A stretch of 64,000 nt of DNA from NCBI RefSeq assembly GCF_003443995.1, contig NZ_QWEY01000014.1, forward strand, positions 33,735-97,734, written 5' to 3'. The stretch comes from Pseudotabrizicola alkalilacus. GTDB taxonomy: Bacteria; Pseudomonadota; Alphaproteobacteria; Rhodobacterales; Rhodobacteraceae. Made by a program: the position numbers and the translations under genes. The notes under the pieces are model-generated. The model had not been told where the DNA came from. It worked only from the letters and a program-made list of their open reading frames with translations, and ran no database searches. How positions within the stretch are numbered: the stretch's first letter is position 1; every line of letters starts with the position of its first letter. Below are positions 48,969 through 58,043 of this stretch, one piece after another.

Positions 48969-49940
48969 TTGATCGTCTTTCTTGTGAAACGTCTGGCCAA
49001 TGCGGCGCTGGTCATGCTGGTCGTGGCGCTGATGGCCTTTCTGATCTTTCGCTTCGTCGGGGACCCGGTGCAGCTGATGGTCAATGAGCAGACCACGCAG
49101 GCCGAAAGGGATGCGCTGCGCGAAGGTCTGGGCCTGAATGACCCGGTCGCGGTGCAGTTCCTGCGCTTTGTCGGCAATGCCGTTCAGGGTGATTTCGGTG
49201 TCTCTTACCGCAATCAGCAAGAGGTGATGAGTCTGATCGCCGAACGCTTCCCCGCCACCATTGAGCTGGTGCTGCTGGCCACGGTCATCTCTCTGGTTGT
49301 GGGTGTCCCGCTCGGGGTGATCACCGCCATCCATCGCGGCACATGGTTTTCCGAAGGGCTGCAATTTCTGTCGATCATCGGCGTCTCGCTGCCAAGTTTC
49401 GTGATCGGCATTCTGTTGATCCTGATTTTCTCGGTGATCCTGAACGTCCTGCCGGCCTTTGGCCGGGGCGAGGTGGTCAGCATCGGGTGGTGGACGACCG
49501 GCCTCCTTACACAATCCGGGCGGGCGGCGCTGATCCTTCCGGCGGTGGCGCTGTCGCTGTATCAGATCACCTTGGTCATGCGGCTGGTGCGGGCCGAGAT
49601 GATGGAAGTTCTGCGATCCGACTTTATCAAATTTGCCCGCGCTCGCGGTGTGCCGCGCTCGCGGGTGCATTATGTCCATGCCTTGCGCAACTGCCTGATG
49701 CCGGTGGTGACAATGACGGCGATGAATATCGGCTCGCTGATCGCTTTTGCCCTGATTACCGAGACGGTGTTCCAATGGCCGGGCATGGGGATGCTGTTCA
49801 TTCAGGCCGTCACCTTTGTCGATATCCCCGTGATGGCGGCCTATCTCTGCATCGTTTCCTTTATCTTCGTGGCGCTGAACACGCTGGTCGACATTGCCTA
49901 TGCGCTGATCGATCCGCGGCTGCGCGCAGCAAGGGGCTGA
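48969..49940 (+). CDS. Peptide-type ABC transporter permease (DppB-like)
   Basis: 323 residues starting at TTG 48969, chosen because the family N-terminus (x-I-V-F-L-V-K-R-L-A-N-A) begins here, GGGGGG lies upstream and the earlier possible start falls inside a hairpin. Six membrane helices; the loop motif after helix 1 reads V-G-D-P-V (normally P-G-D-P). The ending V-E/T-E-T-V-F-Q-W-P-G-M-G is conserved. Confidence 0.88.
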   Translation: MIVFLVKRLANAALVMLVVALMAFLIFRFVGDPVQLMVNEQTTQAERDALREGLGLNDPVAVQFLRFVGNAVQGDFGVSYRNQQEVMSLIAERFPATIELVLLATVISLVVGVPLGVITAIHRGTWFSEGLQFLSIIGVSLPSFVIGILLILIFSVILNVLPAFGRGEVVSIGWWTTGLLTQSGRAALILPAVALSLYQITLVMRLVRAEMMEVLRSDFIKFARARGVPRSRVHYVHALRNCLMPVVTMTAMNIGSLIAFALITETVFQWPGMGMLFIQAVTFVDIPVMAAYLCIVSFIFVALNTLVDIAYALIDPRLRAARG

Positions 49941-49944
49941 GAAT

Positions 49945-50877
49945 ATGACTGCGCTTCCCCAACCCGTCACCCGACTGACCCGCTGGCGGCAGAGCGATCT
50001 GTGGTGGTCTTTCACCCAGAGCAAGGCGGCGATGTTTGCCGCCGGTCTGCTGGCCTTTCTGGTAATAACGGCCTTTGCCGCGCCGCTCTATGTGCCGCAG
50101 AACCCGTTTGACCCTGCGCAACTGACTCTGTTGAACGCCGAATACCCGCCGATCTGGGTGGAGGGTGGACAGTGGCCGTTTCTTCTGGGCACCGATACGC
50201 AGGGCCGCGACATTCTGTCGGCCATTCTTTATGGCTCGCGTGTGTCGATCCTGATCGGGCTGGCGTCGGTGTTCTTCGCGCTGGTGGTGGGCCTCGGCAC
50301 CGGGTTGGTGGCGGGATATTATGGCGGGCTGATCGAGGATGCGCTGATGCGCATCGGCGATGTGCTCTTGTCGATCCCGACCATTCTGATTGCCATCCTT
50401 GTCAGCGCCATTGTCCGCGAGCTGCTGCCGACCCATCTGCGCGAGGTCGGCGCTGCGGGTGTGCTGGTGCTGGCCATCGTGCTGTCGGGCTGGGTGCAAT
50501 ATGCGCGGACCGTGCGGGCGCAGACCTCGGTGGAACGTGGCAAGGAATATGTGCAGGCGGCGCAACTGCTGAAAGTGCCCGCGCGGCGGATCATGTTCCG
50601 CCACATCCTGCCCAACACGCTGACGCCGATCTTTGTCGCGGCAACGCTGAATTTCGGCATGGCGATCCTGACCGAGGCGACGCTGTCCTTTCTTGGCATC
50701 GGGATGCCGGCGAGCCAGCCGAGCCTTGGCACGCTGATCCGTCTGGGCAACCAGTTCCTGTTCTCCGGCATGTGGTGGATCACCGTCTTCCCCGTGTTGC
50801 AACTTTGCCTGCTGGTCGTGGCGGTCAACCTTTTGGGCGACTGGTTGCGCGATGCGCTGAACCCGAAACTGAGGTAA
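49945..50877 (+). CDS. Peptide-type ABC transporter permease (DppC-like)
   Basis: 310 residues, six membrane helices. L-G-T-D-T-Q-G-R-D-I-L-S-A-I-L-Y-G-S-R is the DppC/OppC signature. The EAA-type loop (Q-A-A-Q-L-L-K-V-P-A-R-R) is retained. Starts 4 bp after the partner permease and ends 2 bp before the first amidohydrolase. Confidence 0.92.
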   Translation: MTALPQPVTRLTRWRQSDLWWSFTQSKAAMFAAGLLAFLVITAFAAPLYVPQNPFDPAQLTLLNAEYPPIWVEGGQWPFLLGTDTQGRDILSAILYGSRVSILIGLASVFFALVVGLGTGLVAGYYGGLIEDALMRIGDVLLSIPTILIAILVSAIVRELLPTHLREVGAAGVLVLAIVLSGWVQYARTVRAQTSVERGKEYVQAAQLLKVPARRIMFRHILPNTLTPIFVAATLNFGMAILTEATLSFLGIGMPASQPSLGTLIRLGNQFLFSGMWWITVFPVLQLCLLVVAVNLLGDWLRDALNPKLR

Positions 50878-50879
50878 TC

Positions 50880-52082
50880 ATGACTGACTTGTTGATACGC
50901 AATACCCGCCCGATGGGTGGCGCGCCGCAGGACATCCTGATCCGTGATGGTCGCATTGCCACCATTGGCACCGGACTTGCCGCCGAGGATGTCAGGGTCG
51001 AGGACGCGGCAGGCGCCATCGCCATCCCGACGCTGGTTGATGCCCATACCCATCTCGACAAGACCACCTGGGGAATGCCCTGGTACACCGGCCGCAAGGG
51101 AGGTGCATTGCAGGATCTGATCGACAATGAGCGCAACAGCCGTATCCCCTTGGGCCTTGATGTGCACCGCCAGTCGATGCGCCATGCCATCCAGCTGATC
51201 GAAAATGGAACTGGTCATATCCGTAGCCATGTCGACATCGACACCGATCACGGGTTGTCGCTGCTGGAAGGCAAACTGCAGACCCGCGACGCGCTGAAAC
51301 ACGGGGTCGAGATCCAGATCGTCGCCTTTCCGCAATCCGGGCTGATGGTGCGCCCCGGCACATATGAGCTGCTGGACGAAGCCTTGGCGATGGGCGCCGA
51401 TGTGGTCGGCGGACTGGATCCCTCTTCGATGGATCGTGACCCCAAAGCCTCGCTTGATGCGATCTTCCGGCTGGCGCAGAAACACGGCAAACCAATCGAC
51501 ATTCATCTGCATGAATATGGCGAGCTGGGGGCCTTCACGCTGGAGGAGATCATCGCGCGGACGCTGGCGCATGGGATGCAGGGTCTGGTCGGCGTCTCGC
51601 ATTGCTTCTGCCTCGGCATGCCTGATCCGCATCGCGTGGGGCCGTTGATGGATGCAGTCGCCAAGGCCGATATCCGCATCTTCACCACCGGCCACCCATC
51701 AGCCGAAGTGCCCAGTCCGCAGGACATGCGGGCGGCGGGGATCAAGGTCGGGATGGGCTGCGATGGCATCCGCGATACCTGGGGGCCTTGGGGCCAGCCC
51801 GACATGCTGCACCGCGCCCGCATTGTCGGTATGAAAAACCGGATGCGCCGGGATGACGAGCTGGAGCTCTTGCTGGATGTCGCCTCGCGCGGCGGGGCCG
51901 AGGCAATGGGGCTGGAGGCGCCGGGTCTGGTGGTGGGCGGACCGGGCGATCTGACGCTGGTGGCGGGTGAGACGCTGGCGCATGCGGTGGTCGAAGAGGC
52001 ACCGCGCCCGCTGGTCGTCAAGCGTGGCCGGGTGGTGGCGCGTTCCGGCAAGCTGGTGCTGCCGGGCGTGGTGATGCCATGA
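50880..52082 (+). CDS. Amidohydrolase, cytosine deaminase-like
   Basis: 400 residues. The metal-binding H-x-H (D-A-H-T-H-L-D-K-T, near residue 57), a central H-L-H-E-Y and S-H-C-F, and the late G-C-D-G-I-R-D with catalytic Asp match CodA-type cytosine/creatinine/ isoguanine deaminases. Acts on a cyclic amidine or lactam; precise substrate not known. Part of the GntR-controlled transport operon; overlaps the next amidohydrolase gene by 4 bp. Confidence 0.88.
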   Translation: MTDLLIRNTRPMGGAPQDILIRDGRIATIGTGLAAEDVRVEDAAGAIAIPTLVDAHTHLDKTTWGMPWYTGRKGGALQDLIDNERNSRIPLGLDVHRQSMRHAIQLIENGTGHIRSHVDIDTDHGLSLLEGKLQTRDALKHGVEIQIVAFPQSGLMVRPGTYELLDEALAMGADVVGGLDPSSMDRDPKASLDAIFRLAQKHGKPIDIHLHEYGELGAFTLEEIIARTLAHGMQGLVGVSHCFCLGMPDPHRVGPLMDAVAKADIRIFTTGHPSAEVPSPQDMRAAGIKVGMGCDGIRDTWGPWGQPDMLHRARIVGMKNRMRRDDELELLLDVASRGGAEAMGLEAPGLVVGGPGDLTLVAGETLAHAVVEEAPRPLVVKRGRVVARSGKLVLPGVVMP

Positions 52083-53569
52083 CGGCGCTTGCCGATCTGC
52101 CTCTGGGCGCTGCTCCGCCGGGCCGCACGGCGCTGAGAGCGCAATGGGTGCTGGGCCATGTCCATGGAGGGCATTGCCTGATTCCGGGTGGCGAGGTCGT
52201 CTTTGAGGCTGGTCGTATTCTGTACGTCGGCACCAGATTTGAGGGTGAGGTGGCGCGGCGGATTGATCTTGGTCACGCCCTGATCTCACCAGGGCTGATT
52301 GACCTTGATGCACTGTCCGATCTGGATACCACCCTTCTGGCCGTTGATCATAGTCCCGGTTGGGCCAAGGGCCGGGTCTGGCCGCGCAGCTATGTCGATC
52401 GTGGCCCCTATGAGATGTATTCCCTCGAAGAACTGGCCTTTCAGAAGCGTTTTGCCTTTGCGCAACTGCTGCTGAACGGGATCACCACCGCCGCGCCGAT
52501 TGCCTCGCTGTTCTACCGCGAATGGGGCGAGACGGTGGAGGAATTCACCGCCGCAGCCGATGCGGCGGGGGAGATGGGGCTGCGGGTGTATCTGTCGCCC
52601 GCCTATCGCTCGGGCGGGATGGTGCTGGAACAGCCGGGGCAGCTGGAGCCGGTGTTCGATGAGGCGCGCGGCATGGCCGGGCTACAGGCAGCGGTGGATT
52701 TCATCACCGCGCAGGATGGCCGCCATGGCGGATTGGTGCGCGGCATGCTGGCCCCCGACCGGGTAGAAACCTGCACCCTGCCGCTACTCCGCCGCACGGT
52801 GGAGGCCGCCGCCGATCTTAACTGCAAGGTCCGTCTGCACATGGCACAGGGCGAGATGGAGGTGCGGACGGTCCAACGTCTGCACGGCACCACCGCGCCT
52901 GACTGGCTGGCGCGTGCGGGACTGCTGAGCGATCAGCTGATCGCGCCGCATGCCACCAATGCCACCGAAACCGATCTGGCGCATTACGCCGCTCATGGTG
53001 TCAGCGTGGTGCATTGCCCGCTGGTCTCGGCCCGGTTCGGCTCTGCCCTGCGCAGTTTTGGGCGGCTGAAGGCGGCGGGGATCAATCTGTGCATGGGCAC
53101 CGATACCGCGCCCGCCGACATGCTGATGAATCTGATGACCGGGATGCTGGCAGCGCGGATTGCCGATCCGCAGGCCCCGCATCAAAGTAGTGCCGATTTC
53201 TGGGATGCCGCCACCTTGGGCGGCGCGCGGGCACTGGGGCGCGACGATCTGGGGCGTCTGGTGCCCGGTGCCCGCGCAGATATTGCCGTGTTCCGGCTGG
53301 ATGATACGGTGATGACCCCGGCTATCGATCCGATCACCACGCTGGTCGCGGGCGGTTCTGGCCGTGTCACGCTGGCCACCTTTGTCGATGGGTGGTTGTC
53401 GATGCGTCAGGGCCGGGTGGCGGGGATCGACCTTGGCACGGCACAGCCCCGCGCGCAGGCGCAATTTGATCGCCTTGTCGCCAAGTATCCCGAACGCAGT
53501 TGGCAACATCCGCCGGTGTCAGAGCTTTTTCCCCCCAGCTATCCCATCCGCCAAGAGGCCATCGCATGA
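52079..53569 (+). CDS. Amidohydrolase (chlorohydrolase/TRZ-like) lacking the N-terminal HxH
   Basis: 496 residues of the ATZ/TRZ-like amidohydrolase family. The later metal/catalytic residues are present: V-R-L-H-M-A-Q-G, I-A-P-H-A-T-N-A-T and M-G-T-D-T-A-P-A-D. The first metal motif, normally P-G-L-I-x-x-H-x-H, reads P-G-L-I-D-L-D-A-L, so both His residues are absent. Either one metal is bound differently or this is a distinct subfamily. Coupled by ATGA overlaps to both neighbours, so it is expressed with the transporter. Confidence 0.82.
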   Translation: MTALADLPLGAAPPGRTALRAQWVLGHVHGGHCLIPGGEVVFEAGRILYVGTRFEGEVARRIDLGHALISPGLIDLDALSDLDTTLLAVDHSPGWAKGRVWPRSYVDRGPYEMYSLEELAFQKRFAFAQLLLNGITTAAPIASLFYREWGETVEEFTAAADAAGEMGLRVYLSPAYRSGGMVLEQPGQLEPVFDEARGMAGLQAAVDFITAQDGRHGGLVRGMLAPDRVETCTLPLLRRTVEAAADLNCKVRLHMAQGEMEVRTVQRLHGTTAPDWLARAGLLSDQLIAPHATNATETDLAHYAAHGVSVVHCPLVSARFGSALRSFGRLKAAGINLCMGTDTAPADMLMNLMTGMLAARIADPQAPHQSSADFWDAATLGGARALGRDDLGRLVPGARADIAVFRLDDTVMTPAIDPITTLVAGGSGRVTLATFVDGWLSMRQGRVAGIDLGTAQPRAQAQFDRLVAKYPERSWQHPPVSELFPPSYPIRQEAIA

Positions 53570-54552
53570 CCGATCAGCCCACACTTGATGTCCGCAATCT
53601 GCGGGTCGAATTCCCCGGTCGACATGGAACGGTGACTGCGCTGGATGATATCAGCCTGTCGATCCGGCCCGGCGAAATTCTTGGCGTCGTCGGCGAATCC
53701 GGGGCGGGCAAGTCGATGACCGGGCTGGCTGTTCAGCGGCTGCTGGAACCTCCGGGGCATATTGCCGGGGGCGAAGTCTGGCTGGGTGGCCGCCGGATCG
53801 ACAATGTCACAGAGCGCGAGATGGAAAAGATCCGGGGGCGTGAGATCGGGGCGATCTTTCAGGACCCGCTGACCTCGCTGAACCCGCTGTTCTCGGTCGG
53901 GCGGCAACTGATCGAGACGATTTGCCTGCACAGCGATCTGTCGAAGTCGGCAGCGAAGCTGCGGGCGGTGGAACTGCTGGCCGAGGTTGGCATTCCGGCA
54001 CCTGCGGAACGGGTGGCGCATTACCCGCACCAGTTTTCCGGCGGGATGCGGCAGCGCGTGGTGATTGCGCTGGCGCTGGCGGCCCGGCCAAAGCTGGTGA
54101 TCGCGGATGAGCCGACGACGGCGCTGGATGTGTCGATACAGGCGCAGATCACCGCGCTGCTCAGGCGGCTGTGCAAGGAGAATGGCACAGCCGTCATGTT
54201 GGTGACGCATGACATGGGTGTCATTGCGGAAACCGCTGACCGGGTGGCTGTGATGTATGCTGGCCGACTGGTCGAGATCGGCCCCGTCGCCGAAGTGGTG
54301 GCGCGGCCGTCGCATCCCTATACGCGCGGGCTGATGGGCTCGATCCCCACGCTGGGCGCACGGGTGCCGCGGTTGCAGCAGATTGACGGGGCAATGCCGC
54401 GGCTTGATGCCATTCCGCCCGGCTGTGCCTTTAATCCGCGTTGCCCACAGGTGCATGACCGTTGCCGTCTGGAACGTCCCGACCTTCGCCCTGCCACTGC
54501 CAGCCTTGCCGCGTGCTGGCTGGCCTCTGACGCCAAGGAGAGCGCCGCATGA
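53566..54552 (+). CDS. Peptide-type ABC transporter ATPase (OppD-like)
   Basis: 328 residues from ATG 53566 overlapping the previous stop. Walker A G-E-S-G-A-G-K-S, Q-loop F-Q-D-P-L-T-S-L-N-P, signature F-S-G-G-M-R-Q-R, Walker [11 protein letters not shown]. The C-terminal oligopeptide/dipeptide transporter domain carries the four-Cys cluster region (C-A-F-N-P-R-C-P...C). Pairs with the OppF-like ATPase downstream. Confidence 0.92.
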   Translation: MTDQPTLDVRNLRVEFPGRHGTVTALDDISLSIRPGEILGVVGESGAGKSMTGLAVQRLLEPPGHIAGGEVWLGGRRIDNVTEREMEKIRGREIGAIFQDPLTSLNPLFSVGRQLIETICLHSDLSKSAAKLRAVELLAEVGIPAPAERVAHYPHQFSGGMRQRVVIALALAARPKLVIADEPTTALDVSIQAQITALLRRLCKENGTAVMLVTHDMGVIAETADRVAVMYAGRLVEIGPVAEVVARPSHPYTRGLMGSIPTLGARVPRLQQIDGAMPRLDAIPPGCAFNPRCPQVHDRCRLERPDLRPATASLAACWLASDAKESAA

Positions 54553-55541
54553 GCCCCGCCAGTGCTTTGACCGTGACTGACATGTCGCGCCGCTTTGACG
54601 TTTCGGCCCCTTGGCTGAACCGGGTGCTGGAGCGCAAGCCCCGCGTCTGGGTGCGGGCGGTCGATGATGTCAGCTTTGAGGTGCCGCAGGGCGGATGCCT
54701 GTCGCTCGTGGGCGAATCCGGTTGCGGCAAATCCACCGTCGCGCGGCTGGTGACGGGGCTTTATCGTCCGTCAGAAGGAAAGATCGCCTTTGCGCCGGGC
54801 GCGGGTGGCAAGCCCTTGTCGGTGCAGATGATCTTTCAGGATCCCTATGCCAGCCTAAATCCACGTTGGCGCGTGTTCGACATCATTGCCGAGCCGCTGC
54901 GCGAGTTGCGCCTGCGCGAGACAGAGGTGGAAATTGCCGCGCGGGTGGCGGAGTTGCTGAGAACGGTGGGGCTCGCCGCCAGCGACGGGCGCAAGTTTCC
55001 GCATGAATTCTCCGGCGGTCAGCGGCAAAGGATTTCCATTGCTCGGGCGTTGGCATCGGAGCCGGATTTTCTGGTCTGTGACGAGCCAACCTCGGCGCTG
55101 GACGTGTCGGTGCAAGCGCAGATTTTGAACCTGATGCGGCGGTTGCAGGACGAGATGGGGCTGACCTATCTGTTCATCAGCCACGACATGAGCGTGGTGC
55201 GCCATATGTCCGACCAGATCGCCGTGATGTATCTGGGGCGGATTGTGGAGCAGGCCCCGACCGAGGTGCTTTTTTCCGGGCCAAAGCATCCCTACACGCA
55301 GCTGTTGTTGGAGACGATTCCCAATGTCACCGATCCGCATCGGGACCGTGTGCCACAATCGGGTGAAGTGCCTAGTCCATTGACACCTCCGTCGGGGTGT
55401 ACGTTTCACCCACGCTGCCCTTTGGCCGACGCCCGCTGCTCTGCAGAGCGACCCGAGATGCTGGCAATGCCGAATGGTGGTCGCGTTGCTTGCCACCGGG
55501 TGGCCGAGATGACCGGCACAATGGCGCGGCGACCGGGTTAA
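54549..55541 (+). CDS. Peptide-type ABC transporter ATPase (OppF-like)
   Basis: 330 residues, ATGA overlap with the OppD-like gene. Walker A G-E-S-G-C-G-K-S, signature F-S-G-G-Q-R-Q-R, Walker B V-C-D-E-P-T-S-A-L-D, and the C-terminal C-T-F-H-P-R-C-P cluster segment. Last intact gene of the GntR-linked operon; downstream sequence is fragmentary. Confidence 0.92.
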   Translation: MSPASALTVTDMSRRFDVSAPWLNRVLERKPRVWVRAVDDVSFEVPQGGCLSLVGESGCGKSTVARLVTGLYRPSEGKIAFAPGAGGKPLSVQMIFQDPYASLNPRWRVFDIIAEPLRELRLRETEVEIAARVAELLRTVGLAASDGRKFPHEFSGGQRQRISIARALASEPDFLVCDEPTSALDVSVQAQILNLMRRLQDEMGLTYLFISHDMSVVRHMSDQIAVMYLGRIVEQAPTEVLFSGPKHPYTQLLLETIPNVTDPHRDRVPQSGEVPSPLTPPSGCTFHPRCPLADARCSAERPEMLAMPNGGRVACHRVAEMTGTMARRPG

Positions 55542-55645
55542 GCCATCAGCAGATTGCACGAGAGGATCAAACCCAGCTACCTTGACCGAATGTATTGTCT
55601 TTGCACTGGCGAGGAAGCACATGAACGAACAGCCGTTGGTGGCTG

Positions 55646-55920
55646 AGTGCCCCTGATTTCGCCGCGCTGTGGGATTACAAACGGGGCCGCCAGGTGAAAG
55701 AAGCTTATGATCTGACCCGCGCCATCACCCATGCCGCGCGCGAATTTGCGCCCGACCTGTTCGTCATCTTCGGCTCCGGCACCACGCAGGGCCGGGCTGT
55801 TGCCCAAAGCCTGATCCTCGCCGAATGGTGCGGGTTGAAATCAGAAGCCGATTTTCAGACATCGCAGACGGCTGCCCCTTCTTTGTCTCGATGGGCATGG
55901 AAGAGCAACGGCGCCTTGTC
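55646..55920 (+). pseudogene. Fragment of an acyl-carrier-protein malonyltransferase-like gene (3' end)
   Basis: About 90 residues read as the end of a FabD-like acyltransferase gene of Rhodobacterales: [28 protein letters not shown]. Near 55875 the frame slips; the expected ending ([14 protein letters not shown]) continues in another frame up to about 55920, where it joins unrelated minus-strand sequence. The identification is from memory of similar annotations and moderately certain. Confidence 0.6.
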
Positions 55921-56278
55921 ACCAAGGGAGACTGCGACCATCCCCGGCACAAGCGCCCTGTCCAGCCGCACGGCGGGCAGCCTTGTAGTTCAGTTTTGCC
56001 TGCCCTTCCGCCTCGCCCAAGGCCGCTGCTTGGAGCGGAGGAACCGCCGAGCATGTGGACGATGATGTCCACGCTGCCAAGTCGGCCCCCCACGGCCTCT
56101 GCCACAGTCTCGCAGCCCTGAAGAGTTGTCAGGTCGGCAGTGATGAACATGGCTTCATTCATCTCTGCGGGGTGGCGGCGCACGGTGGTCAGCACCTGTG
56201 CCCCAAGCTCGCCGAACAGGGTCGCCGTGGCCGTGCTGGCACCTTAGGTGCCCCCGGTGATCAGGGCGCGCTTAAGCG
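55921..56278 (-). pseudogene. Decayed short-chain dehydrogenase fragment
   Basis: On the minus strand an SDR N-terminus can be followed: R-A-L-I-T-G-G-T, then an in-frame TAA (56246-56244) where T-G-G-T-K-G is expected, then [15 protein letters not shown] and [12 protein letters not shown]. Homology then changes frame ([15 protein letters not shown]) and stops at about 55921, where it abuts the acyltransferase remnant. No functional product. Confidence 0.7.
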
Positions 56279-57341
56279 TCAAGATCGGCAAGCTCATCAA
56301 GACGGTGCACTGCGGTCCAGACCATCGCGTCGACGCGACGGCCAACAGTCCCCGCCTCCAGACAGCGAAACAGCGATGGATGCGCCAGAAGGCCACGCGC
56401 CCGCTGGAAATCATCCGGGTCCGCTGATCGGATCAGTGCATCTGCCAAGATCGCCAGACGCAACAGCGGCACATCAGCCGCACGCGTGACTTGAGTATCC
56501 CGGATTTGAGAGCGGAAACCGGTGACAACTGTCAGGCTTTCCTCCGCCTCGCGCAGCCAGCCGGTGAAAGCGGCGTCCCGTGTGGCGGCCACCCCGACCG
56601 CGCTGGCGTCGGCAAGGTCCGCCCGCGCCGCGCCTGGTCCGCCTCCGCTCGGTCCATGCCCGCGATAGCCGACGCGAGCTCGGCAAGCTCGGTGCCCCGC
56701 GCGGCGGGGTGGGCCGCCTCGGTCTCGGCGATCCGGGTCGCTAGGGCGGCACCGTGCCGGACGAGATCTGCCTCTGTGGCACGGTCCAATTCGGTGCGGC
56801 TTGCGACATCAGCAAGGTCCCGATTCAGCCGGTCGGCCTCGGCCCCATGGGTGGCGGCCTCGGTCTCTGCCTTGTCAAAGGCGCGGCGGGCTTCGGCGTG
56901 GTCCGCGATACGCTGTGCGATCTGCCGCCAGTCATCGGACACGGTGGCGGCCTCCTGGTCCTTGCCGGAGATGTGCCACAGCGTCGTCTGCTTGCGGTCG
57001 CCAGCCCAGTGACCCTTGCCGGTCTTCTTGACCGCATACCAGCAGGGTTCATGCTGCCAGTGGTAATCGCCGCGGCTGAGAACCAGCCGGTCCTTCGCCC
57101 AGATGATCTGTGACCGGACAGCGAAACCCGCTGCCACCAGGCTCTCGGCCACGGTCGTGGCGTGCAGCGCTCCATGCCAGACATAGGCAACGTCGCCGGG
57201 GAAGAGCGACCAGACCTCACGCCAATCGGCCCTATCATCGTTCAGCACCTTGCCGGTACGTTTGGTTTTGGCCGCACCCGCCTGGTTGCGCCAGGACGGA
57301 TCGTACTCCACCCCATAGGGCGGGTCGGTGACCATCAGCAA
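56272..57341 (-). pseudogene. Chimeric remnant: DNA methylase N-terminal part joined to a coiled-coil protein end
   Basis: The minus strand from 57341 begins with the catalytic region of a DNA adenine/cytosine-N4 methylase (V-T-D-P-P-Y-G-V), with W-H-I-S-G region following, but lacks the C-terminal SAM-binding half. From about residue 135 (D-D-W-R-Q-I-A) it becomes an Ala/Glu/Arg-rich coiled coil, possibly the C-terminus of a conjugative relaxase-like protein. A frameshift near 56600 moves the frame to one ending at 56272. The upstream end is also truncated. Phage or plasmid debris; the coiled-coil assignment is a guess. Confidence 0.65.
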
Positions 57342-57424
57342 GGGGCGCCGATGCGTCGCCCGACGGAAGAAGAGCTACGACTTGCTTGGCGCACTATCAC
57401 TTCAGTGTACGATTTCATCTTCTG

Positions 57425-57775
57425 AGATTTGCAATGGCGGCGATTTCAGAGCCATTGTTTACCTCATCCACGCCGACCTGATCGCTCCCCGCACCTCGCC
57501 GAAATGTGGCGATGCCCGCCCCCCCCCTCCCTTCCGCCTCCTCGTTCAGCCGCATCCCCATGCTGATCAGGCCGTGCAGGGCGGCGTGGGCGTAGACGAA
57601 AGTGTCCAGCGCCTCATTGCGTTCGCCGTCGCGCTTGGGTTGCCAGGAGCGGATGGGGCGGCCCTTCTCGAAGCGGGTGACGACGCGTTCGGCGGTCAGT
57701 TGGCGGAAATAGTCGGCGTCGAGGCGGCGGGGGAAGTGGATGGCGCCGGGGCCGGGTTCGGTCAGTTTCAGGCGA
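57425..57775 (-). pseudogene. Phage terminase large subunit (GpA-type) C-terminal fragment
   Basis: The minus strand reads L-T-E-P-G-P-G-A-I-H-F-P-R, Y-F-R-Q-L-T-A-E-R-V-V-T-R, R-N-E-A-L-D-T-F-V-Y-A-H-A-A-L, the conserved end of lambda GpA-like terminase large subunits. The N-terminal ATPase and most of the nuclease domain are missing, and a long G tract (around 57519-57528) lies in the tail. Evidence of a lost prophage. The flanking DNA at 57776-58012 shows no gene. Confidence 0.75.
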
Positions 57776-58012
57776 GCATACCCGGGTCAGTTCTGGGTGA
57801 AAATCATCAACCTTCCGATACGCAGCGATTTCCGGACGCCGCGTTTTCTACGCCGCCAGTCTTGGCACCACCAGTTCTATCAATCGCAGGAATCGTGGTT
57901 TGCGCCCTCCCGCAGCCAAAATATATAACCTTTCCAAATGGTTAGAATCCGGCAAACACTTGTGTATAGGCACTCGCGTTTTACCTCAACGCCACCTCAA
58001 CGTTTGACGAGT

Positions 58013-58038
58013 CCCCCCTGTGACCCAGGGGGCTTTTT
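58013..58038 (+). terminator. Rho-independent terminator (rightward)
   Basis: CCCCCTG-TGACC-CAGGGGG followed by CTTTTT: a 7-bp GC stem, 5-nt loop and T5 tract on the plus strand. Nothing intact is transcribed into it from the left now, so it may be left from a deleted gene. ACCTCAACG is repeated just upstream at 57983-57991 and 57994-58002. Confidence 0.7.
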
Positions 58039-58043
58039 GCGTT

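Noticed and set aside
47463..50024. Minus-strand open frame of 853 codons
   Set aside because: It lies antisense to the intact peptide-binding protein and DppB permease. Its translation is His/Gln/Arg-rich with no family pattern, typical of a high-GC shadow frame.
57425..57775. Gene transfer agent cluster
   Set aside because: Only a terminase C-terminal fragment is present; no portal, capsid or tail genes are nearby.
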